A stretch of DNA of 64,000 bases from Achromobacter kerstersii (GTDB lineage Bacteria; Pseudomonadota; Gammaproteobacteria; Burkholderiales; Burkholderiaceae_B). The stretch is from assembly GCF_902859595.1 (NCBI RefSeq), contig NZ_CADIJQ010000001.1:1948143-2012142 (forward strand). The letters run 5' to 3'. The translations under genes and the position numbers were made by a program. Position 1 is the stretch's first letter. Every line of letters starts with the position of its first letter. This document shows, in pieces, positions 18,945 to 26,924 of the stretch. The notes beneath the pieces are model-generated. The model was not told the DNA's origin and did no database searches. It saw nothing but the letters and a program-made list of their open reading frames with translations.

Positions 18945-20050
18945 GGTTGGGATCTCGGTTGCGGCGGACGGTAGCTTTCATCGGTGATGGCCACGCGGTT
19001 GCCATGCAGCGTCATCAGCAAGGCGTAGCGCCGGCCCGTGGGCTCCAGCCGGAATGCGTGCTTCCAGACCGCGCCATTCGGATCATGGAAGTCGGCGATG
19101 ATCGCCACATAGCGGGTGGCGGGTTCGATCCGGGCGAAGTCAATGAACTTGAACTGGCCGGGTTGCAGCACGTAATCGTCTTCAACCACATAGGTGCTGC
19201 CCAGCGCCTTCTTCAAATCCTTGGCCAGCTGGTCCGGGTCGGCGTTCAGCAGCAGGGAATCGTCTTTCAGTTGAAGCACCTTGAACGCAATCGGGGTGGG
19301 CGCGCCGCGCGGCGCGGGCGTGGGTTCCATGGTTGGGAGGCTGTGCGCGCGGCTGTACTGCCCCAAGCCCAGCCCGGCGGCCTCGTCGGACTCGCCGGCC
19401 CCGCTGAACTCGTTGGACGCGCTGGACATGCCAAATCCGCCCTGCCCGCCAAGACTTTCTGACCCGCCCATGCCTTTCGGTCCTGGCGCGGCCAATCCGC
19501 CCAGCGGCAGCGGCACCCCCGAGAACCCCTGCTCGATTACCTGCTTGCCCGCGCCAAACTGCCGGCCCGGCACGAAGTGCTCTGACACGCCTATCGCCAG
19601 CAACAGGTCCAGCTTCGCCACGGCATCCGCCGCGCCAGGTTCTGCGGCGGTTTCACCCGGCATGCGCTGGATCGTCGATGGGCCGGTGTCCACCCGCCGC
19701 AACGGATGCAACGAAGGCCGGCCCTCTTCCAGTTCGTCCAGCAATCCGCGCAGATGCTCGATCAGCTCTTCGCGATTCCCGCTATTGAGCTTGACCTCGT
19801 AAGGCCCCGCTTCCCGGTTCGACGGCGGCGCTGCGGATTCGGGTTCTTCATCGGGCATGCTTGCCGGGTTGGGATTGACGTCTGCCGCCGCGTACAGGCT
19901 GAGCCCGATGAGCGACAGCTGTTCGTCGGGTGGCCCGATCTGGATGGACGGGTCCATCAGCACCATCCCTGTCTTCGTCACCACATCGGCAACCGTGCCA
20001 CACGCCGCCAGCAGCGTTGTCGCCAGCAAAGCAGGAACCATCCGCTTCAT
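18941..20050 (-). CDS. tssJ: T6SS outer-membrane lipoprotein TssJ, enlarged by an internal insertion
   Basis: The 369-residue protein has a lipoprotein signal with lipobox LLAAC and Cys17. The conserved start of the TssJ sandwich (LSLIGLSLYAAADVNPN) reaches about residue 62. The rest of the fold resumes near residue 250 with PIAFKVLQLKDDSLLL, QPGQFKFIDF and TRYVAIIADFHDPNGAVWKH. Between them lie about 185 residues with a charged helical part (REELIEHLRGLLDELEEG) and a Gly/Ser-rich part (GMGGSESLGGQGGFGMS). Typical TssJ is about 160-190 residues, so this form is roughly twice normal. It should anchor TssM at the outer membrane. It overlaps tagH and tssK by four bases each. Confidence 0.88.
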   Translation of the reverse strand: MKRMVPALLATTLLAACGTVADVVTKTGMVLMDPSIQIGPPDEQLSLIGLSLYAAADVNPNPASMPDEEPESAAPPSNREAGPYEVKLNSGNREELIEHLRGLLDELEEGRPSLHPLRRVDTGPSTIQRMPGETAAEPGAADAVAKLDLLLAIGVSEHFVPGRQFGAGKQVIEQGFSGVPLPLGGLAAPGPKGMGGSESLGGQGGFGMSSASNEFSGAGESDEAAGLGLGQYSRAHSLPTMEPTPAPRGAPTPIAFKVLQLKDDSLLLNADPDQLAKDLKKALGSTYVVEDDYVLQPGQFKFIDFARIEPATRYVAIIADFHDPNGAVWKHAFRLEPTGRRYALLMTLHGNRVAITDESYRPPQPRSQP

Positions 20051-21438
20051 TCGGCCTCCACCCGCAAAGCCCGGTCGTAGGCTTGTTCAAACACTTCCCA
20101 GAACAGCTTCTCGAACCCTCGTTGACGTGCTGACGCCAACTCGTCGTAGTAGTGCGTATACATGCCCCATGCCCAATCGTCGGCGGCCGGCGCATCTTGA
20201 TCAGGGCGGTAGCGGCGAAAGCACTGCATCAGCACCGACGGCGCAAAGGCGCGTAACAACGCTTGAAGACCTGCTTCGATCGCCTGTGTGACCGCGTCGT
20301 GATGCGTGCGCAACTGCGCCAGACTTTCGTCGACCGCATCTTTGGGAGACAGGTGCACCACACTGCGATTGGCGGCGAACATTGCCCGCACGGTGTCGGC
20401 GTAGCTTTGGCCCAGGCGCAGCGGGTTGTCTTCAATGGGCTGCAAGCTGCGTCCCAGCAATTTGCGCGGCGCAGCCGAACCCGCCTGGTCCGCATACAAC
20501 CCGGCGATGCCCTTGATGGCCGCATTCAGCGCCTGGCCGGCTTCCAGCAGCAGCGCCTGCCCCGCTTGCGGGTCAAGCGGCCCCAACGGAACGTCCAGGC
20601 CTTGCATCAATGCATCCACAGCGTCGGTGGGGTCTCCCGCCATGGCCTGCCGGTTGCGCAATCGATAGGGGGACCCAGTGCGGGTTCCGCTGTGGGTTCC
20701 GCTGTGGACATCGGGTCGGTCATGTGACTTCGGCATACGGGAATCTCCAGGAAATGGCAGGGGCGTTCCGGTCACGGCTTCAAACCGGGTCGAGGCAAGA
20801 TCAGCCTGGGTCGGGGCCAAGGCGCCGCCGCGGCGCACATCCCAAGGGTCCATCACGACAGGCGGGAGTTCGCTTGTGCGCTCGGCCGCGTCCAAGGCAC
20901 GCAAGGGGTCGGTGTCCGCGCGAGCGTCGTGCGGCGCGCTCAGGGCCTGGTAGGTGGCATCCAGGGGGGCCGACACGTGCTCGGTTTCAAAGACATAGGC
21001 GCCAGTCGGCAAGCCGTCATGGCCGTCCGCCGCGTTGCTTAACAATTCGCCAACCCCGTATTGCGCCAGATGCCGCCCCGGCTCCAGCAGCTCTTGATGG
21101 GGATCGTGCAAATGCACGGCGACACGGTAAGGGCCGATGTGCAAGACGTCGCCATCCCGCAACTTCGCCATCACCAGAGCGCCCAGTGGCTCGTTGGCAT
21201 CGTTGACGCGCGTTTTCCCGCTGCGGTCAACGATGCAGAACGCGGCGTCTTCATAGCGGATTTCGCAGTGGATGCGCTCGATGCGGCCCGCCTGGTCGGT
21301 CAGCGCCCAATCGGCGCCCTCGCCGCCGATGGTTCCGCCCGCGGCATCAAAGCCGTGCCGGGGCGTGCTGCCATGTTGCAGGTGTTCGGGGTTGGCGACC
21401 ACAAGCGCCAGCCGGCTCGGAAGCGATTCGGGTTTCAT
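20047..21438 (-). CDS. tagH: T6SS-associated FHA-domain protein TagH
   Basis: The 463-residue protein has an N-terminal FHA domain (about residues 8-110, with GGTIGGEG, RIHCEIRYED and DGDVLHIGPYRVAV), which in general reads phosphothreonine. After a long low-complexity middle comes the C-terminal TagH-type helical domain (about 270-460: NPLRLGQSYADTVRAMF, YYDELASARQRGFEKLFWEVFEQAY). In systems such as Pseudomonas H1 the FHA partner acts with a PpkA/PppA kinase pair. I see no kinase or phosphatase gene in this locus. It overlaps tssG and tssJ by four bases each. Confidence 0.9.
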   Translation of the reverse strand: MKPESLPSRLALVVANPEHLQHGSTPRHGFDAAGGTIGGEGADWALTDQAGRIERIHCEIRYEDAAFCIVDRSGKTRVNDANEPLGALVMAKLRDGDVLHIGPYRVAVHLHDPHQELLEPGRHLAQYGVGELLSNAADGHDGLPTGAYVFETEHVSAPLDATYQALSAPHDARADTDPLRALDAAERTSELPPVVMDPWDVRRGGALAPTQADLASTRFEAVTGTPLPFPGDSRMPKSHDRPDVHSGTHSGTRTGSPYRLRNRQAMAGDPTDAVDALMQGLDVPLGPLDPQAGQALLLEAGQALNAAIKGIAGLYADQAGSAAPRKLLGRSLQPIEDNPLRLGQSYADTVRAMFAANRSVVHLSPKDAVDESLAQLRTHHDAVTQAIEAGLQALLRAFAPSVLMQCFRRYRPDQDAPAADDWAWGMYTHYYDELASARQRGFEKLFWEVFEQAYDRALRVEAE

Positions 21439-22454
21439 AGACGGGCCTTTATGCGAACGATGAACGGCCGGCGCGCCGCCGTGTGCTGGACGAAGCTTGT
21501 CCAGCCCAGATGCGCGCCGGTGTCGCGCCCCAGATTGAACGGCGGCACCTGGTCATGCCGTAACCCCAGTTCAAGGTCATAGGCCGCGGGGTCGCGCAGC
21601 AGAAAATCGATCAGCTTGCGCAAGCGTTCGAAGTTCTCGCCGCTAGGCAGGAACTCCCGGAAACGCGATTGATCCAGGTTGGAAATAACAATCGAAAACT
21701 TGCTGTAGCGGGTGCGGACGCGGCTGCCGATGACAAAGCTGTCGCCCAGGACACCATTGCGCCGCCCCAGCCCCAAGCGCTGCGGCTCGGCCACATGCAT
21801 GTAGCGCAGCTCGAACTCGCGCACTTGCACCTGCTTCAAGTCGAAGCAATGCGAAACGATGCCCGCCACCACCTGCGGTGAACGGCTGCGGCTGGCGATC
21901 ACGCCCGCGTAGCTCAGCAGGCGGCTCCAGGGAATCGGCGTCACGCCGCGCAGCTCAACGTCACCCAAGCCCACCATGGCAAACACATAACGCGAGAAGC
22001 GATCGTGCGCCTCGCGGCGAAAGCGCACGTAGTAGCGGTATTTGCGCCAGGCTTGATGCAGCAGCGTCAGCAGGCGATGGTTGAAGAAATCCAGGAACGC
22101 GGGTCGAATGCCGACGCCTTGGCCGTATTCGTATGCCAGCCGGTCCAGGTAGTAGCCCGGCAGGGGCGAGTCCGGGCCATGCATGCCGAAGAACGTGGCC
22201 TGCACGTGATAGTGGCTGCGGGCGCCTTCAGGCATGCGTTCGGCCACCGCCACATCCGACGCCGGAAACCCCAGCCCCGCATAGCTGCTCAGGCGGACAC
22301 GCTGATGCTCGGGCTCGTGGGTGTCCCGGGATTCCAGGTCATCTTCGTGCAGGCCGTGCAGTTGCTCAAGCAACCTGAAGAAGTCATAGTTCTTCGCACT
22401 GGCCAGCAGAAGGTCCGCTAGATCAGCGGTTGTTTTCCGGTCTGCAATGGCCAT
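21435..22454 (-). CDS. tssG: T6SS baseplate protein TssG
   Basis: The 339-residue protein shows TssG features: FFRLLEQLHGLHEDD, the region VRLSSYAGLGFPASDVA, then FFGMHGPDSPLPGYYLDRL (the conserved G..SPLP motif) and FLDFFNHRLLTLLHQAWRKYRY. It builds the baseplate wedge with TssE, TssF and TssK. Its start lies 37 bases inside the end of tssF, a long overlap usual in this gene pair. Confidence 0.95.
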   Translation of the reverse strand: MAIADRKTTADLADLLLASAKNYDFFRLLEQLHGLHEDDLESRDTHEPEHQRVRLSSYAGLGFPASDVAVAERMPEGARSHYHVQATFFGMHGPDSPLPGYYLDRLAYEYGQGVGIRPAFLDFFNHRLLTLLHQAWRKYRYYVRFRREAHDRFSRYVFAMVGLGDVELRGVTPIPWSRLLSYAGVIASRSRSPQVVAGIVSHCFDLKQVQVREFELRYMHVAEPQRLGLGRRNGVLGDSFVIGSRVRTRYSKFSIVISNLDQSRFREFLPSGENFERLRKLIDFLLRDPAAYDLELGLRHDQVPPFNLGRDTGAHLGWTSFVQHTAARRPFIVRIKARL

Positions 22455-24184
22455 TCGTAGTGCTCGTTATTGCCGGTGTTGGTGGCTTCCAGCAGGTGAA
22501 AGGAATTGATGCTTGCGTACAGCGCAAAGAAATGGCTTAGCACCGTGCCGAACAGGTAGAGGTCTCCTTCACACAGGAACGCGGCAGGGTCGAGCTTCAA
22601 ACGCGTTTTCAGCCCGCGTATGGGCAGCCCCTTCATCAACAGATCGGCCGGCTGCGTCACGGCATCGCCGATGCCGTCCAGGCGCTTGCTGCCGGCGCGC
22701 GCGTGCTGAATGTCATGCAGCGCCGCAAAGTCGTAGGCGCGCAGCACGGCCTTCAAGGGTTCGGTCGACAGCAACGACAGGTAGTTCAGCGACAGATTCG
22801 AGATCAGCGTCCACTGCAGCGCGCCGTCCAACACGGGCCGGTAAGGCGGGGTGGGCCGGGTGATGTTGGTGTAGGTGGCGAAGGTGGGCGTCGTCTGGGT
22901 CTGCACACAGATGTCGCCCACGCCGAGCGCCAGCGGCAAATCGCGGTTGGTGCAGGTCAGCGCCAACGACACGGTTTCATCCTCGTCGATGTAATCGGTT
23001 TCGTCGCCCCGAATGAAGGCAATGCGGTGCACAACGCCCTCTTCGCTCATCGCGTTCTCGATCCGGCTGCGGTAGTACAGCGCGCTGCGTCCCTGCGCAT
23101 GTTCGATTTCGTGTTGCAGGGATTCAAAGGGATGAAACGTGCGCAGAAAGCGACCGCGCTGTCCGTCCGCCACCCGCTGCCAGCCGGTGACATCGTCAAT
23201 ACTGAAGATCTCGTAGGCGCCGGGGTCTTGCCCGCCCGGCATCAGCCGTTGATCTACCGCCCGTCCGTTCAAGTTGATGGGTTCGGCGTCTTGCTCGAAC
23301 AGGTTGACGGCGGGCGCGCAATACAAGGACAAGTCGTTTGGGCGCAGCCGGATGTCAACCGGCATGGGCCGGTTGAAATGGAATTCGAAGCGCACGCGCT
23401 GCGTGGTGCCTTCGGGCCATAGCGCGCGCAGGCCAGCCAAGCTGAAGAACAGAAACCGCCTCGGGAAGATGAAATATTCCTGAAGAATCCGATAGCCGTC
23501 GAATACGTTCTTGGGATACGGCAACAAGGACTCTTCGGGCGAGAACCCGGGAAACGTCACCTGCCTGGCGGACAGCGTTCGCGTTTGGCCGCCGATCTCC
23601 AGCCGGATTTCGCCCAGATAGCGAGACAGCCACAGGTACATCGTCAACGCGGTGGTGTCGTCGCCGCTCAGGTGGAAATCAAGCTTGTCGCAGTCAAACG
23701 TATCGATGGCGTTGCCAGCGATGGGTTCAAGATCCACGCGCAGGATGGATTTCTCGCGCGTGTGGGCATCGCTGACGTCAACGATATGCAGCGGATAAAT
23801 CACCACATCCGTGCTGATCCGGAACTGGCAACGCGTGCCGTCCACGGGGCGCGACAACACGCGCGTGCCCTTCGGGATGACTTGACGCGTCGTGATGGCG
23901 CGTTCCACCGGGTCGAACCGCATGATCGTCGCGCTGGGCAAGGGCCGTAAGTAGTTGGGCCACAGCAGCTGCAATAACGAATGGGTGAGTTCGGGCAGGT
24001 CGTCTTCAATCTTCAGGCGCAGCTTGGCCGTCAGAAACGCAAACCCTTCCAGCAGCCGCTCGACATCCGGGTCGGCAGCCTCGTCCCCCAGGAATTGCGA
24101 CAGCTGCGGGTTGTCGCGCGCGAACTCGCGTCCGAGCCTGCGCAGATAGTCGATCTCCTCGCGGAATTTTCCTCGCAACGGCAT
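22418..24184 (-). CDS. tssF: T6SS baseplate protein TssF
   Basis: The 588-residue protein starts with the conserved FREEIDYLRRLGREFARDNP and continues with DPDVERLLEGFAFLTAKLRL and LPELTHSLLQLLWPNYLRPL, the TssF/VasA signature. Length is normal. TssF forms a (TssF)2-TssG wedge heterotrimer in the baseplate. It follows tssE after a 28-base gap. Confidence 0.96.
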   Translation of the reverse strand: MPLRGKFREEIDYLRRLGREFARDNPQLSQFLGDEAADPDVERLLEGFAFLTAKLRLKIEDDLPELTHSLLQLLWPNYLRPLPSATIMRFDPVERAITTRQVIPKGTRVLSRPVDGTRCQFRISTDVVIYPLHIVDVSDAHTREKSILRVDLEPIAGNAIDTFDCDKLDFHLSGDDTTALTMYLWLSRYLGEIRLEIGGQTRTLSARQVTFPGFSPEESLLPYPKNVFDGYRILQEYFIFPRRFLFFSLAGLRALWPEGTTQRVRFEFHFNRPMPVDIRLRPNDLSLYCAPAVNLFEQDAEPINLNGRAVDQRLMPGGQDPGAYEIFSIDDVTGWQRVADGQRGRFLRTFHPFESLQHEIEHAQGRSALYYRSRIENAMSEEGVVHRIAFIRGDETDYIDEDETVSLALTCTNRDLPLALGVGDICVQTQTTPTFATYTNITRPTPPYRPVLDGALQWTLISNLSLNYLSLLSTEPLKAVLRAYDFAALHDIQHARAGSKRLDGIGDAVTQPADLLMKGLPIRGLKTRLKLDPAAFLCEGDLYLFGTVLSHFFALYASINSFHLLEATNTGNNEHYEWPLQTGKQPLI

Positions 24185-24212
24185 GTTTTCCTGCCTCCGT
24201 GGCCCACAGGGA

Positions 24213-24641
24213 TCAAACGATCCGCGTATAGCCGTCCTGATGGTGAATCACCAGATCGATCTCCACCTGCTCTTCCTTATTGAAGATAGGCACCAGACAA
24301 TCCAGCCTGAAGTTCAGGCTGAGCGGCTGGGCAGGATCGGGCCGCGATCGCACGCTCATCACCTTGACGCGGGGTTCGTAAGCCGCGACCGAGGCCCGGA
24401 TGTCCTGGCTGACCTGCAACAGCAAGTCGGCGCTGCCCATCGACGCGTCGTTGAAGTCCTGCAAGCCCAGCCCGGGGCTGCTCATTGAGCAGCCCCGGCG
24501 GCTGTTGAGGATGCGTTCCAGATGCCGCTTGATGGCAAGGACGCGCTCGGCGGCCAGCTCTTGCCGGGAGCGGCTGCGCCGAGGCAAGGCGTCGGGCACC
24601 AGCCGTTCAAACAAACTGCCCTGTCCCCGCGACCTCGGCAT
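24213..24641 (-). CDS. tssE: T6SS baseplate protein TssE (gp25-like)
   Basis: The 142-residue protein starts MPRSRGQGSLFERLVPDA. The gp25-like fold shows the EVLA-type ERVLAIKRHLERILNSRRG, the block GLQDFNDASMG, and a C-terminal strand set (LSLNFRLDCLVPI, VEIDLVIHHQDGY). It is the lysozyme-like-fold wedge subunit that starts sheath polymerisation. The frame is open 58 codons upstream into tssC, but that leader is Cys/Arg-rich and was discarded. Confidence 0.92.
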   Translation of the reverse strand: MPRSRGQGSLFERLVPDALPRRSRSRQELAAERVLAIKRHLERILNSRRGCSMSSPGLGLQDFNDASMGSADLLLQVSQDIRASVAAYEPRVKVMSVRSRPDPAQPLSLNFRLDCLVPIFNKEEQVEIDLVIHHQDGYTRIV

Positions 24642-24654
24642 GCGGAGCGCCTCC

Positions 24655-26127
24655 TTATTCCTTGTCCAAACGGCCGACCAGCGACAGTTCGAAGTTGGCG
24701 CCCATGTACTTGAAGTGCGGACGCACGGCGAGCGACACCTGATACCAGCCGGGGTTACCGCTGACGTCTTGCACCTGCACCTGCGCGGCGCGCAACGGGC
24801 GGCGGCTGCGCACATCCGCCGACGGGCTTTCCTGATCCGCGATGTACTGCTTGAGCCACGTGTTCAATTCGCGTTCGAGATCCTGGCGTTCCTTCCAGCT
24901 GCCGATCTGCTCGCGCTGCAGCACCTTGATGTAGTGCGCCAGACGGTTGACGATGAACATGTAGGGCAATTGCGTACCCAGCTTGAAGTTCGTCTGTGCG
25001 GCCTGACCTTCGGGCGTCTTCTGGAACAGCTTCGGCTTTTGCACCGAGTTCGCCGAGAAGAACGCAGCGTTGTCGCTGTCTTTGCGCATGGTCAGCGCAA
25101 TGAAACCTTCTTCGGCCAGCTCGAATTCCTTGCGGTCGGACACCAGCACTTCGGTGGGGATCTTCGCTTGCAGCTGACCCAGCGACTCGTACAGGTGGAC
25201 CGGCAGATCGTCCACCGCGCCGCCGGACAGCGGGCCGATGATGTTGGGGCACCAGCGGTACTTGGCGAAGCTGTCGGTGATGCGGCTGGCAAGCAGGTAC
25301 GACGTATTGCCCCACAGGTAGTTGTCGTGCTGACCGTCGATGGTTTCGCGGTAGACGAAACTGCTGGTGGGGTTTTCCAGCGGATCGTAGGGCTGGCGCA
25401 GCAGGAAACGCGGCATCGTCAGGCCCAGATAGCGCGCGTCTTCGGACTCGCGCAAGCCGCGCCATTTCGTGAAGCGGGGGCCTTCGAAGATGTCGCGCAC
25501 TTCCTTCAGATTGGGCAGTTCCTGAAAGCCGTCGATGTTCAGGAACTCGGCGCCCGCCGCGCCCAGGAACGGCGCATGCGCCATGGCGCCCACAGACGCC
25601 ACATAGCTCAGCAGTTTGATGTCGGGCGACGACGGGCCGAACGTGTAGTTGCTGACGATGCTGGCCACCGGCTCGCCGCCGAATTGGCCATAGCCCGCGG
25701 TGTAAACGTGCTTGTACAGACCGCTGCGCGTGATGTCGCCCGCGCTTTCGAAGTCTTCCAGCATCTCTTCCTTCGTGACGTGAAGGATTTCGATCTTGAT
25801 GTTCTCGCGGAAGTCGGTGCGGTCTACCAGCAGCTTCAGCCCGCGCCATGCGGACTCCAGCGCTTGCAGCGGCGGCTGGTGCAAGATGGCGTCCATCTGC
25901 AAGCCAAGCTTGCGGTCGATCTGCGCGATCATCTGGTCCACCAGCTGCTTGTTGACGGGCTGCTCGCGTTCCTGTGTTTTCAGTATTTCTGAAATGAACG
26001 CCGCGACGCCGCGTTCGGCAACGGCATAACCTTCGTGGCTGGGTTCGATGCGGGTTTGGGCCATGATCTGGTCCAACAGGCCGATCGACGGGTTGTCTTC
26101 TGACTTGGCGGCAGCTTGAGCCTTCAT
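24655..26127 (-). CDS. tssC: T6SS sheath large subunit TssC
   Basis: The 490-residue protein carries the TssC/VipB core: LQALESAWRGLKLLVDRTDF, GEPVASIVSNYTFGPSSPDI, MAHAPFLGAAGAEFL, GLRESEDARYLGLTMPRFL and the C-terminal RSRRPLRAAQVQVQDVSGNP. With TssB it forms the contractile sheath, and its length is normal. It lies 47 bases after tssB. The usual downstream hcp gene is absent; tssE follows directly. Confidence 0.97.
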   Translation of the reverse strand: MKAQAAAKSEDNPSIGLLDQIMAQTRIEPSHEGYAVAERGVAAFISEILKTQEREQPVNKQLVDQMIAQIDRKLGLQMDAILHQPPLQALESAWRGLKLLVDRTDFRENIKIEILHVTKEEMLEDFESAGDITRSGLYKHVYTAGYGQFGGEPVASIVSNYTFGPSSPDIKLLSYVASVGAMAHAPFLGAAGAEFLNIDGFQELPNLKEVRDIFEGPRFTKWRGLRESEDARYLGLTMPRFLLRQPYDPLENPTSSFVYRETIDGQHDNYLWGNTSYLLASRITDSFAKYRWCPNIIGPLSGGAVDDLPVHLYESLGQLQAKIPTEVLVSDRKEFELAEEGFIALTMRKDSDNAAFFSANSVQKPKLFQKTPEGQAAQTNFKLGTQLPYMFIVNRLAHYIKVLQREQIGSWKERQDLERELNTWLKQYIADQESPSADVRSRRPLRAAQVQVQDVSGNPGWYQVSLAVRPHFKYMGANFELSLVGRLDKE

Positions 26128-26174
26128 GCTCGTATCCTTTTTTTGCGGGTTGGCGTTGCAGCGAAACGGCAGGC

Positions 26175-26684
26175 TCAGGCGGCCGGCTTTTCCAGGACCA
26201 GATTCAGTTCCTTGGCCAGCGCGGTGCGCGCCTTGTCATCGGCAAGCAAGGTCTGAAGCTGCTTGCGAAACGCCGGCACGTTGCCCAGGGGGCCTTTGAG
26301 CGCGACAAGCGCTTCACGCAATTCCAGCAGCTTGTTCAATTCCGGCACCTGCCGCGCAATGGCATCCGGCGAAAAATCACGCATGCGTTTGAAGTCCAGC
26401 GACACATTCAAGGTGTCGTCTTCCTGGCCTGCTTCACCCAGCCGAGACGGCACTTGCATCGTCAAGGCGATGCCGGCTTCCGCGATGACATCGTCGAAGT
26501 TGTCTTTGTCGATGCGCACCACCGGCCGCTCCTCCAGCGCCGTCTCTTCGCCGTGCCCCTTGAAGTCGCCCGTGATCAGCAATTTCAGGGGAAGCTCGAT
26601 CTCAGCCTGCTGGTCGCCCGTGGCGGGCACGTACTTGATGTTGATCCGTTCCGGCGGGGCGACGGACACCGATTTCTTCGCCAT
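26175..26684 (-). CDS. tssB: T6SS sheath small subunit TssB
   Basis: The 169-residue protein has the VipA/TssB pattern: PERINIKYVPATGDQQAEIELPLKLLITGDFKG, VVRIDKDNFDDVIAEAGIAL, FKRMRDFSPDAIARQVPELN and LLELREALVALKGPLGN. A clear ribosome site (AAGGAG on the minus strand) precedes the ATG. It is the first gene of the leftward T6SS operon, with about 240 bases to the divergent tssH start, where promoter signals should lie. Confidence 0.97.
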   Translation of the reverse strand: MAKKSVSVAPPERINIKYVPATGDQQAEIELPLKLLITGDFKGHGEETALEERPVVRIDKDNFDDVIAEAGIALTMQVPSRLGEAGQEDDTLNVSLDFKRMRDFSPDAIARQVPELNKLLELREALVALKGPLGNVPAFRKQLQTLLADDKARTALAKELNLVLEKPAA

Positions 26685-26823
26685 GACAAGCTCCTTTGGA
26701 GAGTTTGGGAAGCCGTTTTTGGCGGCCTCGAACCAGTGGGCTGATGCTAAGAGGGCTGAAGGATGAGTCGCAATAGGACGACTACTAAATGTGCTTGAGC
26801 ACGTGCGCCAAGTGAGACATCTT

Positions 26824-26838
26824 TGGCACGGTGAGCGC
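26824..26838 (+). promoter_or_regulatory. Possible sigma-54 promoter upstream of tssH
   Basis: TGGCACG at 26824-26830 matches the -24 box, and the invariant GG-N10-GC spacing is kept with GC at 26837-26838, although the -12 box reads GCGC instead of TTGC. It points toward tssH, which is followed by a sigma-54 activator gene. A short inverted repeat CATAG-N5-CTATG lies at 26855-26869. The -12 mismatch keeps confidence low. Confidence 0.35.
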
Positions 26839-26924
26839 GTTCCGGGCGCGGTTTCATAGTCCTCCTATGGAATTAATTTGAGTGGCATGGTCTCGTTGTG
26901 GATTCCTCGAACGCGTGTGACGCC

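Noticed and set aside
20047..21438. Threonine-phosphorylation control of the T6SS through TagH
   Set aside because: No PpkA-like kinase or PppA-like phosphatase gene is in the locus, so the claim cannot be supported here.
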